A DNA stretch of 64,000 nucleotides, taken from the NCBI RefSeq assembly GCF_023284045.1, contig NZ_JAKIKQ010000003.1, forward strand, positions 186,001 to 250,000, in the 5' to 3' direction. The stretch is from Shewanella kaireitica. Lineage in GTDB: Bacteria; Pseudomonadota; Gammaproteobacteria; Enterobacterales; Shewanellaceae. The notes below the pieces were generated by a model, which did not search any database, was not told the DNA's origin, and saw only the letters and a program-made list of their open reading frames with translations. The position numbers and the translations under genes were made by a program. Shown here piece after piece: positions 29,114 through 36,317 of this stretch. Within the stretch, counting starts at the first letter, position 1; every line of letters begins with the position of its first letter.

Positions 29114-30766
29114 TTAATGCTCAAGCGAACGATATTTTTCGCGTAAGTGGTTTCGGACACCAATGGCAGTTAAGTTTAACGCCACAATCACCGAGACCAA
29201 AAGGAAGGAAGTAGCGTATACCAAAGGACGCGCCGCTTCTACGTTAGGGCTTTGGAATCCAACATCATAGATATGGAAACCTAAGTGCATGAACTTTCGC
29301 TCTAAATGCACAAATGGGAAATTCATGTCGATAGGCAGTGTTGGTGCCAGCTTAACCACGCCAACCAGCATCAAAGGGGCCACCTCACCCGCCGCTCGTG
29401 CTACCGCTAAAATTAATCCAGTCATAATGGCAGGGCTTGCCATTGGAATAATAATTCGCCATAGAGTCTCAGCTTTCGTCGCACCTAGTGCCAAACTACC
29501 TTGACGTACCGAACTAGGAATACGGCTTAAGCCCTCCTCAGTCGATACAATCACCACCGGCAAGGTCAAAATAGCCAGTGTTAATGCCGACCAGATAACA
29601 CCAGGCGAGCCAAAGGTTGGCGCTGGTAGTGCTTCAGGGTAAAACAGTTGGTCAATCGAGCCACCAAACATATAAACAAAGAAACCTAAACCAAATACAC
29701 CGTAAACGATAGAAGGGACACCCGCTAAATTAATGACCGCAATACGGATCATCTTAGTAACGGGTCCTTTCTTAGCGTATTCATGCAGGTAGATTGCAGC
29801 GATAACGCCAAACGGAGTCACGATTACCGCCATCAACATCACCATAAATACGGTGCCAAAAATAGCAGGGAACACGCCACCTTCCGTATTGGCTTCACGT
29901 GGGTCATCGCTGACAAACTTACCAATACCGATGAACCAGTGGCCAACTTTACCTAAAATGCCAAGTCGATTTGCGTAGGTGACATCTAAAATCGTATCGA
30001 GTTTAAGCACAACCTCTTCACCGCGCATGTCTCGAATAATGACAGAGTCACGACCAGCTTCGGTTTTAAGAGCAAAGAACTCTTTTTCGACAATCTGATA
30101 CTGTGCGTTAAGTTTGGCCCTTTGCGATTCAATGTCAGCTTTACGGCTCTCGGTGAGCGCGTTATTTAACTCATATTTGCGTGACTTTAAGCGCAGGTTC
30201 TCCAGCTCATAGTTTATGGTGCCAATATCGCCTTTTTGAATATCAAGCGCTTTATCGTTTAGCGCGACTGCACGCTCGATATGTTCAGCAAAAGCAGATT
30301 CAATATTATCTGGGGTTAAACGTTTACCATCTTCAATGATCCCAACAGGGTAACCATAAAAATCGCCATTTTTACTCCGTTCAATCACCGCGATATCATT
30401 AGGCTTAGAACGCGAAATAATATCAGTCTCCATAACCCAGCGAAAATCTAAGCTGACGAATTCGCGGTTACCGGTTTTAATCAGGTAGCGAGTAACGGTA
30501 TCACCCACATCCGCATCAAAGGTGTGACCAGCAGAAAGTAGACGCTCAACAGGCACTTCTTCCCTGTCGTAAACTTCACCGATAATGGTGGAGCGCACAT
30601 TATTTTGATCTTCTATCTCCCACTGATAAATATCAGCAGGCCAGAAGTAACTTAAACCACGCCATGCGATAAGCAACAGCAATCCAAGTACTGCAATTAG
30701 ACATACGCTGACAGCGCCGCTGGTCATCCAAATCCACGGAGAACCAGACTTAAACCACTTACCCAT
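29114..30766 (-). CDS. pstA: PstA, phosphate ABC permease with enlarged periplasmic insertion
   Basis: The 550-residue protein is nearly twice the size of E. coli PstA. A first membrane helix (about 15-40) is followed by a soluble insertion of some 240 residues that includes a helical coiled stretch (ENLRLKSRKYELNNALTESR). Then comes the usual permease core with the EAA-type loop SLALGATKAETLWRIIIPMA. It forms the channel with PstC. Both permeases here carry large insertions, which fits co-evolution of the two. Confidence 0.9.
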   Translation of the reverse strand: MGKWFKSGSPWIWMTSGAVSVCLIAVLGLLLLIAWRGLSYFWPADIYQWEIEDQNNVRSTIIGEVYDREEVPVERLLSAGHTFDADVGDTVTRYLIKTGNREFVSLDFRWVMETDIISRSKPNDIAVIERSKNGDFYGYPVGIIEDGKRLTPDNIESAFAEHIERAVALNDKALDIQKGDIGTINYELENLRLKSRKYELNNALTESRKADIESQRAKLNAQYQIVEKEFFALKTEAGRDSVIIRDMRGEEVVLKLDTILDVTYANRLGILGKVGHWFIGIGKFVSDDPREANTEGGVFPAIFGTVFMVMLMAVIVTPFGVIAAIYLHEYAKKGPVTKMIRIAVINLAGVPSIVYGVFGLGFFVYMFGGSIDQLFYPEALPAPTFGSPGVIWSALTLAILTLPVVIVSTEEGLSRIPSSVRQGSLALGATKAETLWRIIIPMASPAIMTGLILAVARAAGEVAPLMLVGVVKLAPTLPIDMNFPFVHLERKFMHLGFHIYDVGFQSPNVEAARPLVYATSFLLVSVIVALNLTAIGVRNHLREKYRSLEH

Positions 30767-30851
30767 TAGCTAAACCTCTTACGGCCACAAGCGACTTCTT
30801 ATTGATTAAAAACATATTCAGTATCATCTCAACATCCATATAAATAAGCGG

Positions 30852-33107
30852 TTACAGTGAGCTATAGCGTTCACGTAGACGTTGTCTCACCACTTCAGCA
30901 ATCGTGTTGAAGAAGAAGGTAAAGATAAACAGTACAAATGCTGCAAGGAACAATACGCGGTAGTGAGAACTGCCAATGGCAGACTCTGGCATCTCAACAG
31001 CGATGTTGGCAGCTAGCGTTCTCATCCCTTCGAAAACACTCCACTCCATAATCGCGGTGTTACCTGTGGCCATCAGCACAATCATGGTTTCGCCGACTGC
31101 ACGGCCAAGTCCCATCATTACCGCGGAGAAAATACCAGGGCTTGCAGTCAGTAGCACAACTCTGGTCAATGTTTGCCATGTGGTTGCGCCCAATGCCAAA
31201 CTACCGTTTGAGAGGTGACGAGGCACAGAGAACACTGCATCTTCTGCAATTGAGAAAATAGTCGGAATCACCGCAAAGCCCATCGCTATTCCCACCACAA
31301 GGGCGTTACGTTGATCAAAGGTGATGCCAAGCTCATTAGTAATGAACATACGGGTGTCGCCACCAAAGAATGCCGATTCCAGGCTTGGGCTGATTGCAAA
31401 TGAGAACCAACCGATAAACAGGATCACAGGAATAAGCATGATCTCTTGATAAGTATCAGGCAGACGCTGCTTCCACTTTGCAGGTAATTTATGCCAAGCA
31501 TATGCACTGGACAATACTGAAGCTGGCAGCAACACCAGCAGGGTCAATATTCCGGGCAAGTTATCTTCAATCAGCGGCGCTAACCAAAGACCCGCTAAGA
31601 AGCCAAGAATAACGGTTGGCAGAGCTTCCATAATTTCAATGGTCGGCTTAACAATAGCGCGCACTTTAGGCGACATGAAGTAGGCAGTGTAAACCGCGCC
31701 AGCAATTGCCAGTGGTGTAGCAAACAACATGGCATATAGCGCCGCCTTCATGGTTCCAAATGCTAATGGCATCAAGCTTAATTTAGCCTCAAAGTCATCT
31801 GAACCCGATGTAGACTGCCATACATATTTAGGCTCAGGGTAACCTTCGTACCACACCTTACTCCACATTGCGCTCCACGACACTTCAGGGTGGGTATTGG
31901 AAACACTAAACAAGTTTAACTTGCCACCAGCTTCAACAACCAATGCATTTGAACGTGGGCTAAAGCCAATTGTGCCAGGGTTTTTAAGGTCAAACTTTTC
32001 AGAGAACAGTTCACGCTGACTGGTGGTGTAAAGCAGGCTTAGATTGCCATCATCGGTGATGGTAACAAAGCTTTTACGATAAAATTCTGAGGCAACACTC
32101 TTAATACCTGCGTGATTGTCGAAATCACGGATCTCTTGGTATTGACGTCCTTGATCACCATTAACTTGAAAATATTGCTGCACTAGGCCGCTATCGTAGC
32201 TAACAAGCAAAGAGCTTGCTCCCGCCAATAAACTCACGTTAGTGACTTTGGCTTTAGCACGTCCCAGTTCTAGTACTTGTCTAAGGCTGACAGCTTCAGC
32301 ATCACGAATATCATAAACAAATAGCTTGTCACCCGAGCTCAATATTAGTTGGCGTTGATCTGGAGTCATCAATTGCTGCTGCACGTTCACTGGAGCATCA
32401 GGAATGGTACCAGAATAAGAAACCCACTCGACCTCTTCGGTCATCATGTTCTCTTCGCCTTCTTGACGAGAGATGCGCCATACTTTGTTATCATCTTGAT
32501 AAACAAAGCTCATTTTATCGCTGCTGTAATCGAATGCTAAATGGTTAAGGGCATGTCCATCTGCATCAACGGTCAATGGCGCACTACCATTATAAAAACG
32601 AAGCTTAGGGGTGATAAGACGTTTGTTATCTGGGTATGTGACCCCAAATTCAACCCCTGCAATAATCACTTGCCCATTGCTTAAGCCAAGTGCAAAACGC
32701 TGCTCACTCGGCATTGCCGCAGAACTACTTACCACATGAGAGCCAGCAGGCGTATTTATCTGTTCCGTTCTAACTAGCTGCGATGTTTGTGTATCAAAAA
32801 AATCCACTTTACCCAGTTGTGATACACGGTACATCACTTCGTTTTGTTCATCGCTGCCAACCATTAATGCTGGTTTGCTATCGTGATAATCAGCGCTAGC
32901 AACAGGGGCTACCTCAGCGCTATCAAATATCGGCTTAACCACATAAAGTAGGTAAAAGAAGATCAGTAGCAAGGCCACAAAAACCATAGTACCACCTACG
33001 GTGACACCAACTTGGGCTGCTTTGTCCATGATTGCTCTGCGCGAAGTACCATTGTTTATCAATAGGTTTTTTGCAGCAGATCCAGGCTGAGATACCTGAG
33101 TTTCCAT
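30852..33107 (-). CDS. pstC: PstC-type phosphate ABC permease with beta-propeller-like insertion
   Basis: The 751-residue protein opens with one membrane helix at about 35-60. A periplasmic region of about 400 residues follows, rich in short strands (FALGLSNGQVIIAGVEF, SLLVSYDSGLVQQYFQ) like a propeller. The permease core comes last, with the EAA loop SLALGATTWQTLTRVVLLTA. E. coli PstC has about 319 residues. It is the first gene of the operon. The phosphate-binding protein PstS is not in the window, so it must be encoded elsewhere. Confidence 0.88.
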   Translation of the reverse strand: METQVSQPGSAAKNLLINNGTSRRAIMDKAAQVGVTVGGTMVFVALLLIFFYLLYVVKPIFDSAEVAPVASADYHDSKPALMVGSDEQNEVMYRVSQLGKVDFFDTQTSQLVRTEQINTPAGSHVVSSSAAMPSEQRFALGLSNGQVIIAGVEFGVTYPDNKRLITPKLRFYNGSAPLTVDADGHALNHLAFDYSSDKMSFVYQDDNKVWRISRQEGEENMMTEEVEWVSYSGTIPDAPVNVQQQLMTPDQRQLILSSGDKLFVYDIRDAEAVSLRQVLELGRAKAKVTNVSLLAGASSLLVSYDSGLVQQYFQVNGDQGRQYQEIRDFDNHAGIKSVASEFYRKSFVTITDDGNLSLLYTTSQRELFSEKFDLKNPGTIGFSPRSNALVVEAGGKLNLFSVSNTHPEVSWSAMWSKVWYEGYPEPKYVWQSTSGSDDFEAKLSLMPLAFGTMKAALYAMLFATPLAIAGAVYTAYFMSPKVRAIVKPTIEIMEALPTVILGFLAGLWLAPLIEDNLPGILTLLVLLPASVLSSAYAWHKLPAKWKQRLPDTYQEIMLIPVILFIGWFSFAISPSLESAFFGGDTRMFITNELGITFDQRNALVVGIAMGFAVIPTIFSIAEDAVFSVPRHLSNGSLALGATTWQTLTRVVLLTASPGIFSAVMMGLGRAVGETMIVLMATGNTAIMEWSVFEGMRTLAANIAVEMPESAIGSSHYRVLFLAAFVLFIFTFFFNTIAEVVRQRLRERYSSL

Positions 33108-33224
33108 TAAGAACCTCGATTATTAAAAAGCCAGCAAAATAAACTGGGCTTGTATCAACGACTATGCTAACTGTAGTGTTACCAAATAAGCACTACAGTG
33201 ACGTATTCTAATGTGGTGCATTAT

Positions 33225-33242
33225 ATGACGCAAAAATGACAC
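33225..33242 (-). promoter_or_regulatory. Pho box upstream of pstC
   Basis: On the minus strand the site reads GTGTCATTTTTGCGTCAT: two TGTCAT-like heptamers 11 bases apart around TTTT, the PhoB pattern. It lies about 120 bases before the pstC ATG. Confidence 0.75.
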
Positions 33243-33287
33243 TAGTGTTACAGTGGTTAACTTATTAATTAATGGAGCTATATCAGT

Positions 33288-33788
33288 ATGTTAAGGTATC
33301 TAGTTACGCTACAAGCAACAGATAGAGAGGGCTTAGTCGAACAAATAGCCCATGCAGTTAGCCATCATGGCGGTAATTGGTTAGATTCTGAGCTACGTCA
33401 TATCGATGGTATTTTTGCTGCCATCTTATTACTTGAGGTACCTTCTGCTCATTGGGATGAGCTCATTGAAACCTTGGAAAGTTTGGAAGGTGTGGCGTTA
33501 ACCTTTGCAAAAACAAAAAAAGTCGCCGATAAAGTTACCCACCTAAGTTACTCTTTAGTCGCTTACGACAGACCGGGGCTCGTGCATGAGATCTCAAATA
33601 AAATCAGTGCACTTGGCATTAATATCGAGCACATGAGTACCCGGTACGAGAGTGCCAGTCACACAGGTATTGCGCTGTTTAGAGCAGAATTTAATGTCGG
33701 CCTTAAAGATGCAAGCCATGAAGATAAGTTAACCGAAGCCTTGCATGCTATTGGTGATGATGTGGTATTAGATAACCTTACGGCTTAA
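33288..33788 (+). CDS. Tandem ACT-domain regulator, GcvR-like
   Basis: The 166-residue protein is made of two ACT domains. The first starts RYLVTLQATDREGLVEQIAH, with the G-x-N site at HHGGNWLDSELR. The second starts SLVAYDRPGLVHEISNKISA, with INIEHMSTRYE. This matches GcvR, which in E. coli binds glycine and GcvA to repress the glycine-cleavage operon. No DNA-binding domain is present, consistent with action through a partner. It is divergent from pstC; the two share 180 bases of promoter region. Confidence 0.82.
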   Translation: MLRYLVTLQATDREGLVEQIAHAVSHHGGNWLDSELRHIDGIFAAILLLEVPSAHWDELIETLESLEGVALTFAKTKKVADKVTHLSYSLVAYDRPGLVHEISNKISALGINIEHMSTRYESASHTGIALFRAEFNVGLKDASHEDKLTEALHAIGDDVVLDNLTA

Positions 33789-33819
33789 GTAATTTATGCC
33801 GACCTTGCAGCATATTTAT

Positions 33820-33856
33820 AAAAAAGGCAGTCAAGTTACAATTTGACTGCCTTTAT
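33820..33856. terminator. Terminator after the GcvR-like gene
   Basis: The arms AAAGGCAGTCAA and TTGACTGCCTTT are perfect and lie between convergent genes. Confidence 0.88.
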
Positions 33857-33884
33857 TCATTGCGACATCAAAATTACGCCTGAA

Positions 33885-34268
33885 CTAATGATTAGTCCGT
33901 TGCTCACGGTTATAGCGCTCCACTACGTCACGAGCTCTGCTCACTTTGATTTCTTGTAATAGAATGTGAAACAACCCTATGATGACTAGGCTCAATATGA
34001 CCCCATAGAAAGGTTTATTGTGCAATATGCTAAAAATTGACAAACCTAATATTAAGCCGTTTGAAAGCAGCGCCGCTATCGCCCGTGTATGAATAACATA
34101 CCTTGCTTTAGCAAAATCATATTCGACTTGTGCACGGCACAAATCTCCCAAGTTAATTGTTAGCCTGCCGTTTTTAGCGGTAACATCGAAGCCACTTATC
34201 TCAAGCTCATCCTTAAGCTGTTGTTCACCAATCGGAAAATCTACCTTAGCGATATCATCCTTAATCAT
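33885..34268 (-). CDS. Small membrane protein of unknown function
   Basis: The 127-residue protein has a soluble N-terminal half (DISGFDVTAKNGRLTINLGD region) and two hydrophobic helices near residues 64-105 (ALLSNGLILGLSIFSILHN and YGVILSLVIIGLFHILLQ) with a basic tail. The ends should face the cytosol. I do not recognise the family. An AGGAGGG-like ribosome site lies just before the ATG. Confidence 0.65.
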   Translation of the reverse strand: MIKDDIAKVDFPIGEQQLKDELEISGFDVTAKNGRLTINLGDLCRAQVEYDFAKARYVIHTRAIAALLSNGLILGLSIFSILHNKPFYGVILSLVIIGLFHILLQEIKVSRARDVVERYNREQRTNH

Positions 34269-34607
34269 TTAACCCTCCTTTGACTCGATGCTAACTCATC
34301 ATTAGCCGGCGTTAACTAATATCAATCAGTACAAGCATTAATAATTAAACAATGCCCGTACTGATTTCTGCACCACCATCCGGGCATGCAGCACAGTCAC
34401 CGTGCATAATAAGCACTGATGACAAGCTCACTTCATGTAGTTTTCTCACTACAAACAGCGTAGCTGTAACCCTAATCCGCAATAAAAAATAAAACACTTA
34501 ATCATCGCTTTCATGATAAAAATAAACAATAGCAATCGATAAAACCATTCCAGATAGCAACAAACAATCTGTTAGACTGTTCTAAAACCTAATAAGAAAG
34601 TAATGTC
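34269..34607. other. Intergenic region with long perfect hairpin
   Basis: This 339-bp AT-rich stretch between divergent genes has no coding region. It contains the hairpin at 34325-34365 and probably both promoters. Confidence 0.6.
34325..34365. repeat. Two-stage perfect hairpin
   Basis: The outer arms ATCAGTAC/GTACTGAT (8 bp) and inner arms GCATT/AATGC (5 bp) are separated by AA opposite CC, with an 11-base loop. There is no T run, so it is not a normal terminator. It could be a small interspersed repeat or an RNA element. Confidence 0.65.
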
Positions 34608-35426
34608 ATGCTTGGAACACTCAGAAAAATGCGCAGTCACCTTGATGAAAATCAACAGGTGCAATATCAATTACCCGTCGGTGAAGAGTTACTTGATTTA
34701 AACCCACTTATCGGCTCTGAAATAACCCTGACACACACAGGAAAAATACTCTGTTGTAATTGCGGTAAAAAAACCAAGAAGAGTTATTCGCAAGGCCATT
34801 GCTACGTCTGTATGCAAAAGCTTGCCAGTTGCGATATGTGTATTATGAAACCCGAAACCTGCCATTTTGCCGCTGGAACATGTCGTGAGCCATCTTGGGG
34901 CGAGGCAAACTGTTTTGTGCCGCATTATGTTTATTTATCTAATACTTCAGGTGTTAAAGTAGGTATTACCCGCCATACGCAGTTGCCAACACGTTGGATA
35001 GATCAAGGCGCAACTCAAGGTTTACCGATCTTCAAAGTCGAGACCCGGTTAATTTCAGGTCTAGTTGAAACCGCATTAGCTGAGATGATTGCAGATAAAA
35101 CCAATTGGCGCACGATGCTTAAAGGGAATGCAGATGATCTCGACCTTAAAACCCAAGCACAAACACTGATCCCGCAGATAGCTGAGCGCTTAGCTGAAAT
35201 TACCGCCGAGCACGGTGAGTATGCTGTGACTCAACTTGATGAGCCTATCCAACAAATTAATTTCCCAGTAAGCGAGTTCCCAACCAAAATTGCTTCGCAT
35301 AATTTCGATAAGAACCCTGAAGTCTCTGGCGTGTTAAAAGGCATTAAAGGTCAGTACTTAATCTTTGATACCGGCGTGATTAATATCCGTAAATTTGGCT
35401 CTTACGAAATCAGTATCTCTTATTAG
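34608..35426 (+). CDS. DUF2797 domain protein
   Basis: The 272-residue protein has a Cys-rich N-terminal part (ILCCNCGKKTKKSYSQGHCYVC, CDMCIMKPETCHF, GTCREP), probably binding two metals. A segment VYLSNTSGVKVGITR then LPTRWIDQGA follows; it resembles the GIY-YIG nuclease fold (Y...V-G-I-T-R, later Glu in VETALAEM). The link to GIY-YIG is my reading of motif order. No substrate is known. The gene has its own terminator. Confidence 0.82.
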   Translation: MLGTLRKMRSHLDENQQVQYQLPVGEELLDLNPLIGSEITLTHTGKILCCNCGKKTKKSYSQGHCYVCMQKLASCDMCIMKPETCHFAAGTCREPSWGEANCFVPHYVYLSNTSGVKVGITRHTQLPTRWIDQGATQGLPIFKVETRLISGLVETALAEMIADKTNWRTMLKGNADDLDLKTQAQTLIPQIAERLAEITAEHGEYAVTQLDEPIQQINFPVSEFPTKIASHNFDKNPEVSGVLKGIKGQYLIFDTGVINIRKFGSYEISISY

Positions 35427-35451
35427 TACAAATAGAGTGCAATGAGCATAC

Positions 35452-35494
35452 AAAAACGCCCTGTTCTAATACCAAACAGTAACCAGGGCGTTTT
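35452..35494. terminator. Terminator after the DUF2797 gene
   Basis: The arms AAAACGCCCTG and CAGGGCGTTTT lie between convergent genes. Confidence 0.88.
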
Positions 35495-35514
35495 ACTAGC
35501 GATATTCTATATCA

Positions 35515-36081
35515 TTAAACGGTAGGAATCGGTTTCAACATCGTCGATAGTAACTGATCAAATCGCTGCTCTCTATTGGCAGGCTTTTTATCTAACTCAG
35601 TAAAGCCTTGTGCTAATACGCGCCAGATTGGTTGTGGATTATGAGGAGAGAACAAAGCAACCAGCACCGAACCTTTCTCGTATTTATCATCCACACCTTG
35701 AGTCGATAAACCAGCGACTAAACCCGCGCGCTTTAATATCTCTTTATCACTCATCTCCGACTCCAACGCTAAGCCAAACCCAACCAGTATATTGGGTGCT
35801 TCATGGGCAGCTGCCTGTCGGTAGCCTTTGGCTAGCATAGCTTTTGAAATGGCACTTTTCATATGTGCAACCACCACTTGTTTATTCACTTCATCATTTG
35901 CATGAACCGCAAGCATAGTTGGGTGCCAATCGAAAACCTTAGTGGAACTATTAATGACAGACAGATCTCCAGAGGTAACCATTGTGGTTCGAATGACCTG
36001 CAACTCTTCTGTCGGTTGAGAGCTACAACCAGTCAGCGCCATGAGTCCAAGCAATATTGCGGTAATATAGTGTTTAGTCAT
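35515..36081 (-). CDS. DUF4136 family lipoprotein
   Basis: This is a protein of about 188 residues. The start at 36081 (MTKHYITAILLGLMALTGC) gives a clean lipobox LTGC with Cys19; a GAGATGGA motif lies upstream. A start 24 bases earlier (36105) is also open but would lengthen the signal peptide with charged residues. The body has the DUF4136 layout: VFDWHPTMLAV, the helix MKSAISKAMLAKGYR and the strand NILVGFGLALESEM. It should be an outer-membrane lipoprotein. Function is unknown. Confidence 0.78.
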   Translation of the reverse strand: MTKHYITAILLGLMALTGCSSQPTEELQVIRTTMVTSGDLSVINSSTKVFDWHPTMLAVHANDEVNKQVVVAHMKSAISKAMLAKGYRQAAAHEAPNILVGFGLALESEMSDKEILKRAGLVAGLSTQGVDDKYEKGSVLVALFSPHNPQPIWRVLAQGFTELDKKPANREQRFDQLLSTMLKPIPTV

Positions 36082-36263
36082 ATGTTTTAAATTCCATCTC
36101 TTCATGTGCGTGACAGGTTAACATCTGAAACATTAACCTAACCTGACCTAATAACAATTGCACCTATTATCTCTGTTTAGCGATTCTGGATTAATTCAGG
36201 TACATGGCTAATTGATTGGTATAAATGCAGGATAAAAAGAAGCAATAGAAAAAATGAAAAGCA

Positions 36264-36292
36264 AAAAGCCGGCTTATATCGCGCCGGCTTTA
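36264..36292 (-). terminator. Terminator of the collagenase gene
   Basis: The arms AAAGCCGG and CCGGCTTT have an 11-base loop; on the minus strand a T-rich tail follows. Confidence 0.82.
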
Positions 36293-36317
36293 ATACAGGG
36301 TTCGTTCACTTTAGTGG

